From Calamus simplicifolius (lineage: Eukaryota > Streptophyta > Magnoliopsida > Arecales > Arecaceae), in the NCBI GenBank assembly GCA_900491605.1, contig UESW01004373.1, positions 694,342-758,341 on the forward strand: 64,000 bases of DNA, read 5' to 3'. The stretch's first letter is position 1. Every line of letters begins with the position of its first letter. Below, in pieces: positions 34,566 through 46,845 of this stretch. Under the pieces are notes generated by a model, which made no database searches, was not told the DNA's origin, and saw only the letters and a list, made by a program, of their open reading frames with translations. Made by a program: the position numbers and the translations under genes.

Positions 34566-37051
34566 GCACTGATATTAATATTATCATGATGTTGATATAT
34601 AATATTTTTGATATATTTTATAATATTTGATGGGTATATAAATATTTGATATTTGGTGTGCTAATTTTTATGGTGTATTGTTTACTTAAAAGTTGAGAAT
34701 GGGATATAGATCCCAAGATTTGTGGGCATGGGATTTGATCATGTTCTTGGTTTCTATATTAGGCTACTGGTAGTATTTCGGATTTCTTCTTCAACGATGT
34801 ATGCAGGGATATTAGGGATGCACCGTAGGAATGCTATTGGTAGTACCTTGATGAGTTTGACTCAACCACCTATGATTGGCATAATACTAGATTGCTGAGT
34901 AGCTGTGATTTAATTGCGATATTAAAAATTATATTTATTAAATTAATATATGATATTAATTGCCGGTTCAATGCATATCATCCTTGATTTTTTTTTTCTC
35001 GCATTTTCATTGGAACTCGGTGCGTTAGTTAGTGGGAGAAAATTCGAAACGAAATATCATGCTAAACCGTGTTTCTTCCTGATGAAGCACTCACACTCAC
35101 ACGCGGTGTGCGATGGGTAAGGAAGGAATAAGAAATGTGTTGGTTGGCATCAAATCCCAAACAAGAGTTGTTGTTTTGGGCGTTAGAATCCCAAACAAGA
35201 AAAAGGATCAAATCCCAAACAAGAGTTGTTGGTTTGGGCGTTGGAAAATAAATTTTAAATAGAAATTTAAAAAAATATGAGTGTTAGAATTTAGTTGAGA
35301 ACAAATTTTAAAATTTTGATTGGGATAAATCCCAAAAGTTGGCGGCAGAGAAAATCATGAAATCTAAGCTTATCCCAAATGTTGGGGTGTGGTGCCCACC
35401 AAATCCCAAATCCGAGGCGTTGATACAGCCAACCACCTGGAAAACAAATCTAACACACATCTGAAGCGTTGGGCGGGCTTGTTGAGAATAAATACAAATC
35501 CAGAAATCCCAAACGTTGAGAATATTTTGGGGATTTGAGGGGTTGGTGAAAAGATTTGAACCTTCCACTTTTGGAATAAATACCAATGCATTTGCCAACT
35601 ACCCACAATCTTATTATAATTTCTTTTAAAACCAAATAATGTACAAAGGAATGGGCCTTAGCTTTTGAAGCAAATTGCGCCTAAGTACACTCCTAACAGC
35701 CATAAGGTGGTCGATCAAGGGATTTGGCCTAAAATGTTGGGCCTAATTCTAGACCCATGGTCATTAAAATAGAATAATTTATTTAATAAATTATTTTTAT
35801 CATCTCATATAAAAATTAGAGATACCCATCCTATGCATCATAACATATGACTCATTGCATTATTTATTATTTTATTCTAGTTTAAGAAATTAGACTAGGA
35901 CATGTGAATAATGCACCCAATAGAATTTTTCATAAGATGTTATGGGTTTTCATAAAATTTCTTTATAAAATGTTTAAAAAAAATTTAATAAATAACAATT
36001 TGTATAACTATGAAAAGTTAAATACCTATGTTGATAGCTTCGTAACTCACCGGCCTTTCTGGAAGCTATTGATTAGGACTATTTGACTAATCATGATTAT
36101 GCCTATTGTCTAGGGTCTTAGTTAATGAAAAGAGAAAAAATTATTATAATTCTAAACATATTTGAAAAGGGTTTTAAATGGCTGGTTTGGAATTATAATA
36201 TTAAGAATTTGATTCTTAAATAAAGTTATGAAATTAAAAATAGTCTTAAGTTGAGTTAATATATGATATTAATTTAATAATGAGATTATTAAATCTAAGA
36301 CTAATCTATTTAATTTCATTAATAACAAGAATATGATTCTTTGTATAGATATTAATTTCAAAAAGTTAATATGTGATATTAAATTTTAATAATATGATTA
36401 TTAAAATTTTTATATTAATTTCTAAAAAGATAATAGTTATCTTAAAATATTTACAAGAATTCTATTCTTGAGAGAATTAAATTCATAGATTAAATCTACA
36501 TGAGATGACAATATTTAAAGGTTATTGAATTTAATTCATAAAGATAAAAGGTTATCTTTATATAATAAAATACAATTTCACTTTAATAATAAGTAATTAA
36601 TAAATTTGTTGGTCTCCACCATTAGTTTAGCACCGTAAGAGTTGATTGGCACCTCAACGCAATTTGTTTTCGTCCTATTTTAAGCCTGACCTACCCTACA
36701 GTAGCACGTTTGAGTTAAGTCTAGAAATTTGAAATGATGGGTCTTACTCATAAAGATATGAGATCAAATATGTTGATTATATCTTTGACCAAACCTTTTC
36801 TAATTCGATAGTTAATAAGTGTGGAAATAAGAAGTTATTTTAGAAATATACTTATTAATCGAGAAAAGTCTCGGTTTAACTAAGTATGCAAGCTGGCGAC
36901 CCTACGGCGACAGACTTGTACATGGCTAGTAGAATTATCGAGGAAATAAAATATGGGTTTTTTCTTATATTTTTCCTAAATTGTTCAATTATTTTTTAAA
37001 ATCTCTATTTCAAAAACTTATAAACATTCATCTTGACTAATTTTTTAGAAA
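34566..37051 (+). other. Copia 5' leader with insertion
   Basis: Long AT-rich leader without ORFs. 35080-35640 holds a separate repeat (see next entry). Near 36895 'ggcgaccctacggcgacag' and 'cttgtacatggctagta' recall copia leaders just before gag. Confidence 0.5.
35080..35640. mobile_element. MITE-like insertion in the copia leader
   Basis: A block rich in 'aaatcccaaac' and its complement-like 'gggatttgagggg'. Its outer parts are imperfect inverted repeats (ATAAGAAATGTGTTGGTTGGCA near 35130 against ATTTGCCAACTACCCACAATC near 35590). No transposase. Class (hAT or PIF/Harbinger MITE) and exact ends undetermined; spurious minus-strand ORFs overlap it. Confidence 0.4.
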
Positions 37052-37300
37052 ATGGCTTTGAACAATCGTATTACTTCTCGGCTTTCTAGCAACACTCTAA
37101 CTAAGAAAAACTATCCCAAATGAAAATCTGATCTTGACATCATTTTGACTATTAAGAACATCAAATTTGGTATCACTGAGCCAACCATCGATGTTGGTCG
37201 TAATGATAGAGAACATTATGAGAAGTGGCAAGTTGCCACTAACCAACTGAAAGAAAAGAAGAAAAATAGTAAATATGATTTACTTGTACTGGAGCTTGTC
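37052..37300 (+). pseudogene. Copia gag N-terminal remnant
   Basis: Starts ATG at 37052: MALNNRITSRLSSNTLTKKNY, then PK-stop-KSDLDIILTIKN, where the stop replaces an expected Trp. It continues through IKFGITEPTIDVGRND and WQVATNQLKEKKKN. The rest of gag, including any zinc knuckle, is missing; text passes within a few codons into the protease, indicating an internal deletion. Confidence 0.75.
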
Positions 37301-38669
37301 TAGTAGAGGTTGATACCTCCTCCTGTATAATTGATTTAGGGGCGACAAATCATGTTTGTTCTTCAATGCAACTCCTTAGTTCTTCGAGAGAGTTTTCTGA
37401 TGGTGAGTTGACAATAAGGGTTGCCAATGGGGCTACGGTATCGACCAAGGCAGTTGGAACATCGCGTCTTTCGTTTGGAGAGAAATTTTTTATTTTGAAT
37501 AATGTTTATTACATTCTAAACTTTTTTAGAAATTTGATTTCAGTTTCTAAACTTCATGAACAATGTTATGGAATTTCATTTAATGGAAATGTTATTTCAG
37601 TTTCAAGAAATGGTCTTGAAATTTATCATGGATGTTTAGTCGATGGGTTATATATTTTATCACCTTATGAAAATATTTCTCACAATACCGAACTATTTAA
37701 AGTAGCTAATCCTAAGTCTAACAAAAGACAAAAGGTAATAAATAGTGATAATGAAACATATCTCTAGCACCTTAAGCTTGGTCACATTAACCTTGATAGG
37801 ATAAATAGATTTGTGAAGATGGTCCTCTGAGATAGCTAAGTGTTGAAACTCTTTCTATCTGTGAGTCCTGTTTAGAAGGTAAAATGACCAAAAGACCTTT
37901 CTCTGCAATGGGCTAAAGGGCTAATGAACCACTAGAACTAGTACATTAGGATGTGTGTGGACCATTCAACGTACAAGCTAGAGGTAATTATGAGTACATT
38001 GTCACTTTCATTGATAATTACTCAAGATATAGTTTTGTTTACTTAATGCAAAGAAAGTCTTAGACTTTTGGAAAGTTTCAAAAATTTTGAGCAAAGTTGA
38101 AAAATAATTATGTAAATCACTGAAAACACTGCGATCGGATCGAGATGGAGAATACCTTGATATAGAATTCAAGAATTACCTTATTGAGCATGGAATTATT
38201 TCATAGCTCATAGCTCTAGAAACTCCACAACAAAATGGTGTTGCAGAAAGGAGGAATCAGATATTGTTAGATATGATCAAATCAATGATTAGTTATTTCT
38301 CACTACCGATACCATTTTGGGGATACGCCTTACCGACGGCAATGCATATTTTGAATGTTGTATTATCTAAATAAATATCCAAGACACCCTTAGAGATATG
38401 GAATGGGGGTAAACCGAGTTTGCGTCACTTTTGCATATGGGGGTGTCCAGTTCATATTTTTTAGAGCAAATCTGAGAAGCTAAAACCATGAACAGAAGTG
38501 TGTCTATTCATTGACTACCCAAAGAGCACTAGAGGAGGTTTGTTTTATAGTCCACAAGAAAAGAAGGTGTTTATGTTGACAAATGACACTTTTCTTGAAA
38601 ATGATTATATACATAAATTCAAACCTTGGAGTAAAGTTGTACTCGAAGAGTTGCTCAAAGATCATATCA
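37300..38669 (+). pseudogene. Copia protease and integrase, interrupted by CACTA 2
   Basis: Protease: IIDLGATNHVCSS (usual DSGATNHVC, Ser changed to Leu). The following open stretch to 37767 has ILNNVYYILNFFRNLISVSKL. The pre-integrase zinc region has HLKLGHINLDRI and CESCLEGKMTKRPF. The integrase core has DVCGPFNVQARGNYEYI, FIDNYSRYSFVYLM and TPQQNGVAERRNQILLDMI, giving the expected D and E residues; the middle D region is damaged. The C-terminal part has PSLRHFCIWGCPVHIF and GGLFYSPQEKKVFMLTND. At least eight stops. The reading breaks at 38669 at the CACTA 2 insertion, and reverse transcriptase resumes at 60314. Confidence 0.88.
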
Positions 38670-38689
38670 CACTACAAGAAAAATGGTCA

Positions 38690-39540
38690 TTTGCAAGGGA
38701 TATTGCGAGGGAAAAAGAGAAAAATCCATCGGAAATTTATATTTCTGACAGATTTCCAACGGATAAATGATCATCGAAAAAACCCTCCTTGAAAAATTAT
38801 TTCGAGAAATTTTTCCAAGAGAATTTATTTCCGAGGGATTTTTCGATGAAATTTATCCCTTGGAAATTTCCGATGGATTTTTCGAGGGAAATTTTTCGAG
38901 GGATTTTCTAAGGGAATTTTTTCGAGAAAAATTTTTTGAGGGATTTTTCGAGGAAAATTTTTGAGGGATTTTCCGAGGGAATTTATCCCTCGAAAATTTC
39001 CGATGGATTTTCTGAGGGAAATTTTCTGAGGGATTTTTCGAGAGAAATTTTTGAGTGATTTTCCAAGGGAACTTTTCCGAGAGATATTTCGAGGGATTTT
39101 CCTAGGAAAAAATTTTGAGGGATTTTCAGAAGGATAAGTTTCGAGGGATTTTCCAAGGGATTTCTCGAGGGTAATATACCAAGGGATTTTGCGAGGGCAA
39201 TTTACCGAAGGATTTACTGATGGAAAATTTTTGAGGGATTTTCCGAGGGGGTTTCCGAGGGCAATTTACCAAGAGAGTTTCCGAGGAAAAATTTTTGAGG
39301 GATTTTCCAAGGGATATTCCGAGGGCAATTTATCGAGGGATTTTTCAAGGAAAAATTTCCGAGGGATTTTCAAGAAAAAAATTTTGAGGGATTTTGAGAG
39401 GGATTTTCCGAGGAATTTTGCAAAAAAAAAAAATTGAAGGATTTTTTTAGGGATATTTTGAATTTTTTAAATAGCTTTTTTTATTTTCGAGGAAATTATC
39501 CCTCGCTAAATAAATATCCGAGGGAACAATCCCTCACAAA
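38690..39540. repeat. CACTA 2 left subterminal repeat array
   Basis: Some 30-40 imperfect copies of 'gagggattttccgagggaa' spaced about 15-30 bp, mostly in direct orientation. The few plus-strand ORFs through it (Phe/Arg/Glu-rich) are by-products of the repeats. Confidence 0.88.
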
Positions 39541-40093
39541 ATGGCCTTTTTTTAAATATACCTGATTATATATACAAATTATCCATAAGTTTCATCATAT
39601 CCAAGGGTTTATGACAAACTCATAACAAGCCCAAAAAAGTTTATAGCAAGTTCATCATATCCAAGTTCATAACAAACATGTTCTAAAAAGTTATACAAGT
39701 GTTATCATATCCAAAGTTTCATAATAAAAGAAAAATGTATCACAAACAAGTATCATTCCAATTATAGAAAAGAGAAAAATTATAAATCCTCCTCATGATC
39801 ATCATCATCATCATCAACATCGCAATCATCATCATTTGCAGAGGTAGCAGTTGAAAATAGTGCTGAAACTGTAGATGACATATCAGACAACAAACAAATA
39901 TCAACTCCAGGTATCTAACTGAGAAAGAAGTTGCATAAATATTGCTTCAGATGCACCCCTAACCTAAAGAAATGAAATTTTGAGAAATAACTTCGGTAAT
40001 TGTCTTGGTGACTTTAAGTCCAATAATATTTCATGAGTAAACTACGCAAGATTTAAAAAAAAAAAAAAGGTTCTGAGAAAAGCATTATTGTAC
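39541..40093 (-). other. Acidic coding remnant, possibly CACTA gene C-terminus
   Basis: On the minus strand 39905-39795 reads SSTVSALFSTATSAN followed by a run of Asp/Glu (DDDCDVDDDDDDHEEDL) and a stop. Acidic C-termini like this occur in CACTA-encoded second proteins, but the segment is too short to be sure. The rest, to 39541, is AT-rich with repeated 'tcatcatatccaag' and looks like 3' untranslated DNA. Confidence 0.35.
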
Positions 40094-41714
40094 CTATCGA
40101 TTGTGGAGTTGCCTATCAATATAAATTTGGCCCTCAGTGATGCAACCCGTAAGATCTGGAGTTCGATGCGTGATATCTGTTTGACAATAGCAAAACATTC
40201 AGCAAAAAGCATTTAGAACACAACCACATGTGACCTCCAAGGCAAGGAACCCCTTGAACTAGGCCAGCCAACCAGAAATCACCACCACCACAAAACATAA
40301 AAAATATATATATAAAAATATAAATTTGATGGAAAAAAATGGTGTCCTATGACAAAACAACCCAATGGCAAATGTTATACCAAATTATTATATAATGCAA
40401 GGAAGGCACGATCTAACTAGACAATGAATAGAAGAATACAAATTCATGCTACCACATTGGGCAAGGCTCAGATTGGTCTCTGTGCTTGACCCTTTTCCTG
40501 TCATGATTTATTAACAGAACGAATAGAAGGAAGCGAGTTCATATATTACCATCATTTGGCATGGTTAAGATTGGTATTTGTGTGATTGACCCCTTTCTCC
40601 CTTCAATACGTCAAGCACGTTCATATATTGTTGCCAGATCATCTACCTGGCACCTCCTCTAGAGCAGCAGATACCTGAAGTAAAGGCAACTTGCACAATC
40701 AAGTTTGTTGCAAACTCAGCAGCAAAAGTGTTTGACATAATTAACAAGACAGCAGTATAGATGCAGTTATAATATAATGGATGGCAAAAAATTAAATCAA
40801 TTTCTATCAAACTCCAGAAACACAAGGCCAAAAACATTTTGGCATCAAATTCTAAAACTACTAAGATGTGGCCATTAAGTTGTGATGTAGTGTCTTCTGA
40901 GTTTATAACAAATGACTGGAAAACTTTACCTTGAAATGAGCATTTGGCACAAAAATAGTAATTAAATAAATAGTTTCATGGAGCTATGCATAAATCAATT
41001 CAAGTAATGCAACCATAACTTTATATCAGGATACCATGCACCTTAACAGTGGATTAGCAAGTATGACCAAAGAGGGGAAAGCTTTGCATGTCATGTCCTG
41101 CAAACTAACTCAAAGTCATGGTCATGCAGGAACCTATAAACCCAACAAGAAGACAGCAGACCATCCAATGGAGCCTAAAGGCAGGCTCCAACCAACAAGT
41201 ATTCAAGATAAAGTCATCAGCAGTCAAATTCATATCCATCTAACTATCTATAAGATGTCAATCAGTTAGAAAATGCAATATTCCTTACCTCACGAAGTGC
41301 ATCAGCATATGAGCCCATGTCTGTTAGGATAACAAGAACATGCTTCCCACATTCATAGGCCAAATATTCTGCCGTAATAAGTGCAATTATAGGGGTGATG
41401 ATGCACTCAATAGTGGGGTCATTAGCCTGCAATGAGAATGACATCAGTAACATCTCAATATGAAGCATTGTCAACTATACAGAAGATCGAAATTTTGCCA
41501 AATAAAAGAACTAATTTGATATGCAACATATCACAGAACAGTTTGGAAGGAGATTGGTTGGTCAAATAAGGTTCGGCAAAGATACCATTTTTAGAAAAAG
41601 GGTCACCCTCTCCATTGAACCATTTTCTTCAAAATCACGTTTGAAAAACTGTGCTGTTTCCATGTTTACTCCCATAGCTGCAAACACAATAACGAAATTG
41701 TCTTCTTCGCCATC
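40094..41714 (-). pseudogene. VHA-B: Captured V-type H+-ATPase subunit B gene, C-terminal exons
   Basis: Four exons of vacuolar ATPase subunit B, the non-catalytic nucleotide-binding subunit of V1, read on the minus strand. 41714-41586: DGEEDNFVIVFAAMGVNM and FFKRDFEENGSMERVT. 41426-41289: ANDPTIECIITPIIALITAE and KHVLVILTDMGSYADALRE. 40674-40550: VSAALEEVPGR, then DLATIYERA-stop-RIEGRKG and TQIPILTMPND. 40176-40094: ITHRTPDLTGCITEGQIYID. Each has AG acceptor and GT donor in the right phase, so this is genomic capture, not a processed copy. Damage: about eight codons deleted in the third exon, a stop after YERA, a terminal CAG-to-TAG change, and substitutions at conserved sites (IERIITP to IECIITP). 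The remaining C-terminal exons are absent. Confidence 0.93.
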
Positions 41715-42943
41715 CTGTCAAATTCAGAGAAGGGATGTTCAACATGCAGGCATCAGTGGGCAATGATTTCAGGAAGGAATTCTCAATGGCCAACTGTAGG
41801 AACTCTTGCACTCCCTCGCTCTTCTCAGAACAAAACACACAGGCAATCAACAAGGATTAACCCACAAAGTAATGAATTACATATTTCATGTTTACAGAGA
41901 AGAAGGTCAAGAAAAGAAAGAGTTCCAAAACCATTGTGCCAGCACTTCAGTGAATCTTGGTCTTCAAGTATTATCAGAGAAAAGCTAGAATTATGGTTTC
42001 CAACAACAGCATTGACAAGGCAACGTTAGATGGATCCCAAACTGATGAAGACACCTCCCCAACCCTCCAAGATTAAATTCACCTCCAAGCATGAGTTAAC
42101 CCTAACAAACTACTTCTAAACTGCTTGAGCAGAAAATTAGGAACCTATCTGTGGGAGAGAAAAAAAAAACCAGGAACACTTGTCTGATATTTCAGAATTT
42201 GTTCTGAAAACTTGAACTTATGATTCAACCCGTAATCTCAAAACATTACATGGACGATGCCTAGACCATGATCCTTCATCTCTAAATTTGTTAGGCTCCT
42301 AATTTCTATGCGTATATCCACTCACTTTACCCTGATTCACAAGGATTTTAACTATGCCATTGTTGAATCATAACCTCATCATGCTTCGATAAGCTTGGAA
42401 TGGCTAGACTCCTAAACATACATGATTCGGCAAGGATGTTGTTGGAAGCATATCTGCCAGGATAAGTGAAATAAAAAAGAAACTGAAAATATATACAACT
42501 GCATGACACATATTTATGTTCAAATGTTACAAAATTGGCAAACATATACTTGGAATCAGATGTACACTCCAGTGTCCAAACAAATTCGCCAAAGAAGCAA
42601 CAAAGATGTCACAAATCTCAATTGTAATTAAATATGGTTCACGTGAGTTAGGAAACTCAACTAAGCAACTTTCATAGCAATACCTGCCAAGAGAAAACAT
42701 TCTTCTCCAAGAATGTTTGAAAAGAGTTTTACCTTTTATGTACATTTCTAAGTTGCATACCAGTTTGGAAACATATATATATATATATATCAGTTGAGGT
42801 TCTCGATTTTCAAGTATCTAAGTGGCATTAGGAAACACAATATGAATTAAGTATGAAAAACTCATTATAATATTAGCAAAGCAAACAAGAATAAAATTCA
42901 TTAAAAAAAACTTTTTAAGCCAAGGACAAAATTTTTCTTATTA
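41715..42943. other. Intronic/non-coding cargo DNA of CACTA 2
   Basis: No recognisable exon. Subunit B exons encoding the middle of the protein (after AVVQ to before DGEEDN) should lie between 54522 and 41714 but are not found here, so they were lost or never captured. An (AT)n microsatellite occupies 42773-42790. The last five bases plus CTTGC (42944-42948) form the Tat target site. Confidence 0.55.
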
Positions 42944-42948
42944 CTTGC

Positions 42949-43800
42949 TGTTGCCGCCAACTCACTTATGATGAACGTCGAATGGGCTAGGATCGTGGTG
43001 AGCGTAAAAAAGTCGCCGTCTTCCTTCTAGAGCCTGCAAAAAGGTCCCGGACCGGTATTTCCGGCGGGGACCCTTCGACGCACAAGTCAGCGAGTCGTGA
43101 AACAGGGAGATTATGTGTGGAATTTGAAAGAGGAAGCCAGAGAGAGAGTCCCCTTCGCATGGAGCTAGGGTCCTCTTTTTATACCTGCCTGGGATCCCGT
43201 TTACCTCATTCTGTTGGAACCGTCGAATCTTTCCTGTTGTGATGTTTCCTCGAACGGCAAGTCATTGGGCTGTTGCTGGATAAGGGCCGCTTATAGCGGT
43301 AACTGCCGATCGAGCTAACACTTGCCCGTGATTTCGGCGAACGAGGTGCTCGGCAGTAGACCTTAGATCACGGGATCCGTTGTATGAGACTGGTCATTGA
43401 AGGCCGATGCTGGGAGTCGGAGCTGGAGGCCGGCGCTGGAGGCTGACGCTGGAGGCCATCGCTGGATGCCGGCGCTAGAGGCCGGAGCCAGTCTTAGCGC
43501 TGGGCCGACGCTAGTGGCCGACGCTGGTGGCCGACGCTGAAGGCCGACGCTGGATGCCAGTGCTGGAGGCCGGAGCCAAAGTCTTAGCGCTGGGACCGAT
43601 GCTGATGGCCGACGCTGGTGGCCGACGCTGAAGGCCGACGCTGGATGCCAGCGCTGGAGGCCGGAGCCAAAGTCTTAGCGCTGGGACTGATGCTGAAGGC
43701 CGACGCTAAAGGCCCCGCGAAAGGGTTTTGCTGTCACATCATTGCTTTCAAAAATCGTGCAAAAGATAATACTACCCAGAGGAAGCGGCCAACCGTATCA
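42949..43800 (-). repeat. Tat 3' LTR (left copy)
   Basis: 852 bp, TGTTGCCGCC...CCGTATCA, nearly identical to 53563-54401. It contains tandem GCCGACGCTGG-centred repeats at 43400-43720. On the coding strand a TATA-box-like TATAAAAAG sits at 43175-43183. The inner edge is followed by a purine tract. Confidence 0.95.
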
Positions 43801-43820
43801 GATGCCCCCCGCCCCTGAGA
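43801..43820 (-). other. Tat polypurine tract
   Basis: Plus-strand 'gatgccccccgcccctgaga', i.e. CAGGGGCGGGGGGCATC on the coding strand, abutting the 3' LTR. Confidence 0.8.
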
Positions 43821-44432
43821 TGGGTGAGCGTTCACTTACCCGCGAAAGGGGTGTTAATATCCTCTAGGCGGTCGATTTTTGCGTCATTATTTCGCCTTTG
43901 TTGGGATTAGAGAGGATTTCCCTCGGGCAGCGTTACGAAAAGGCGAACGGTATCATTATGATAAAGTTATTGCCTTCCTTTTTATCGGTGGTATTTTCGA
44001 GTTTTTCGCGTTGGCAGGCCGTCGAAACGCCTCCCAATTGAAGATGGACGCGTGGTCAGATCGGACGATTGTGGGGTGATCTGAAATGGCGTTATGAGGG
44101 AAAATCGCCCTTATCTTCCCATCCTCCCCATTTCTTACGCTGCTGCCCCCTTTTGAGTCCGCAAGCATCCATTTGTCTCCTGTGTTCATCCTCTCCCCGT
44201 GCTCTGTTTTTGGCTCGAGTTTTCCAGGTTAGTTCATATGGTTTCATCACCTTCCTGCTCCATCTCTGGTTCCTGGGGGGGTTCCCACAACCCTTCTCAG
44301 ACTTCCGATTCTTTACCAAGCCAATGGTCTACCCCTTTCCCTAACCGTTCTTCACCGGAGTAGCGGCCAGTCAGTCGCCCCCTAACTGGGAGTCGTCCGG
44401 CCGGTGGGCGGATTTCCGCCCGGAGCCATTCG
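43821..44432 (+). promoter_or_regulatory. Upstream region of the Tat antisense ORF
   Basis: About 600 bp between the polypurine tract and the antisense ORF. No protein recognised; short ORFs on both strands are not conserved-looking. It probably contains the promoter and leader of the antisense transcript (CT-rich leader-like text at 44110-44340), but no TATA box is convincing. Confidence 0.4.
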
Positions 44433-46691
44433 ATGGCTGCCGGTCCTTCCAGGGTTGCCAAGGAGTCCCCCGAGGGGACTGCTTCCGTTATGTCTGCTCA
44501 AGACATAGTAAACCTAAAAGCCAAGTATAGCTTCCCATCGGACCTTCATTTGTTCCACCCTTCCCCCACTGACAGGGTAACTTCTTCCCGTTCCGGAAGG
44601 GCTGCTTTGTACGGAGCCTTTTTTAAGGCCGGGCTTCGGTTGCCTATCCACCCTTTTATTCTCAATCTCCTGGATCGATACTCTTTGACTCCCTCCCAGT
44701 TAGTTCCCAATTCAATCCGGACCATCGTCGGTTTTCTGGTACTCTGCCACTTGCAAGGCATTGAGGCCAGTATCTCTTTGTTCCGCAGCTTTTACATCCT
44801 TTGCAAGCAATCGGGTTGGTGGTCCTTTACCCCTAGGTCTAATAGGATCCTCAAATTGTGCCTTCCTACTTCCGTCAAAGGGTGGAAGGACAAATTCTTC
44901 TTTGCTGACATCGGTGGGGTTCGTGGAAGCTGGGGGATACCCAACATTGACGCTAATAGGGATCCCTCCATTCTTCCACGAGATCGGATGGTGTTTGGGC
45001 AGCTTCTGACTGCCGACATCCCTCGGTGTAATATGCTTTTAGCCGAGGAGAACCTTCGTCTTGCCGGTTTAATTCCCCCAAGGGGTGAGCACTTGATCAC
45101 TCGCCTCTCTTCTCCTCCCTTTGCTTTTCTTCTTTTTCTTTTCCTCTTCCCCTTTTTCTTTTTTCTTTCTTTTTTAACTACCCTCTGCCTGTGTAGGGAT
45201 GGCGCCGTTGCTTCATGAGCTCAAGCAAGCGGCCACCAGGAAGAGGAAGGTTACAGGGGACGTGCCCCCTGCCCAAAGAAGAGCTATTGCTAAAGTCCCG
45301 AGGAGGGCCGACGCAGAGAGGGCCGACACTGGAGGGGCTGAAGTCGTGAAGCCCCTACGTGCAAAGGTTTTGAAAAAGGGCGGCCCTAAAAGGGCCGACG
45401 CTGGTGAGGTCGAGGCCAAGGGGGCCGGAACTGCGGAACCCTCGCATACATGCGAGGCGGCCAGGGCCCAAGGCGACGAACCCGCCATGACAGAAGTAAG
45501 GGCCGAGACCGGCAAGGAGGTAGAACCGAGCCAACTAGAGGGAAGATCCTCAGCTTCAGCTCCTCCGGTTATTCTGCTCAACCCTTCTCCTGAGAGGATT
45601 GCAAGGGCGCCGTCGCCCTCGCCTAAGGCCGTAGAGACGGAACAAGCTCCTGCGGCAGTAGCGACGATCCCAGCAGCTGTTCTGCCTCCCATGGGGGCAA
45701 CAGCTGAAGCGCCTCCACCAGTCAAGGGGTCGGAGGCAGCAAGTTCAGAGGAAATCTGCCTCTGTAGGCCCAACGCCAAGGGAAGAGAGGGGCGTCGATC
45801 CTTCCTTCCAATCGCTGTTGGCAAATCACAGCCGCTGGGCTGAACGGACCCTAGAGGAAGCCATGGTGGTTGAGGTGCAAGAGTTTCTCCGGGGTCAGGG
45901 GAGAGTCACCTTCTTCCGCGAAGCATCGGTGGCGCATCTCTGGGTGAGATTTTGCTCCTTTATCATTTTTTTTTTTCTCACCTTGACATTTCCTCCAGGC
46001 CTTGAACTCTCTAGTCGCCCTGAAGAACCTCTGGACCCTGAGCGATACCGCCATCGAATAAGCGCGGGAGGAGATGTTGTCCCTCCAAGTCAAGGCGGAA
46101 AAGGCGGCAATGGCTCTGGAGGATACTCGGGCCGCCCTAAAGGGTGAAATCGATGTCACCCGGCTAAGAGCTGAGAAGGCTGAGTATGCGCTGGAGGTTG
46201 CTCAGCGCCGCGCAGCCAATGAGCTGGATAATGCTCAGGTGGCAGAGGAAAAATAGAAAGTAGCCGAGGAGAACTAAAGGGCAGCCGAAGAGAAGCTGAA
46301 GGTGGTAGAATTGGAGGTGCGTGTTTTGAAGACCCAATTAAGTTCTGCTTCCGTTGAGACAAATGCGGCCAAAGAGGCCACCCGTCAGTGCATAACCAAA
46401 ATTGCAGATCTGGAGGCGGCAGTGACAGAGGCCCAGAGGGGGGCCATTGAGTCCGAGAAAAGAGCTCTCGAGGCTGAAAAAAGAGTTGCCGAGGCCGTAG
46501 AAGATTTTAAAAAGTCCAAAGCCTTCGACAAGGAGGTGGCCGAGTCAGCGGCGCTTGCTTATGACGCCAGCTTTCAAGACTGCAAGGATAAAATCCAGGA
46601 GCTCTACGACCTAGAGGACATTGAGGGACTGAAGCCTGATGACGTTCCTGAGGATAATGTCCCGGCCCGGATGACCTTTAATAGCTTTTAG
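44433..46691 (+). pseudogene. Tat antisense additional ORF (Transposase_28 / 'putative gypsy-type transposon' domain), with introns and a frameshift
   Basis: Plus strand, opposite to gag-pol. Exon 1 (44433-45084) encodes a globular domain with DRVTSSRSGRAALYGAFFKA, GLRLPIHPFILNLLDRYSL, PSQLVPNSIRTIVGFLVLCH and GWKDKFFFADI, the pattern of PF04195. Donor GGG|GTGAGC and acceptor TGTGTAG|GG define a first intron (45085-45196) that keeps phase. Exon 2 (45197 on) is Ala/Lys/Glu-rich with PKRADAGEVEAKG. A frameshift near 45800 moves into SRWAERTLEEAMVVEVQEFL. A second intron (about 45943 to 45999, acceptor TCCTCCAG) leads to a long coiled coil (46074-46600, EKAAMALEDTRAAL, EAEKRVAEAVEDF), with stops near 46254 and 46275, ending ...RMTFNSF. 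Such antisense ORFs are known in Tat elements; function is unknown. Confidence 0.82.
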
Positions 46692-46845
46692 TTTCTCTTT
46701 TTGTATCAATATGTGCCTGACTTGAGTCGGCAACTTTGTAGCCTTTTAGCTATCAATGAATATATATTTTTTTTCTTACTGTGCACCTTTGGTCATAATC
46801 AACTTCAGTTGAGTCAGCTTTAGTGCCGACGCAGGACGCCAGTGC

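Noticed and set aside
38498..39437. Plus-strand ORFs with Phe/Arg/Glu repeats
   Set aside because: They are the subterminal 'cgagggattttt' repeats read in frame; the first of them is the copia integrase end running into the CACTA terminus.
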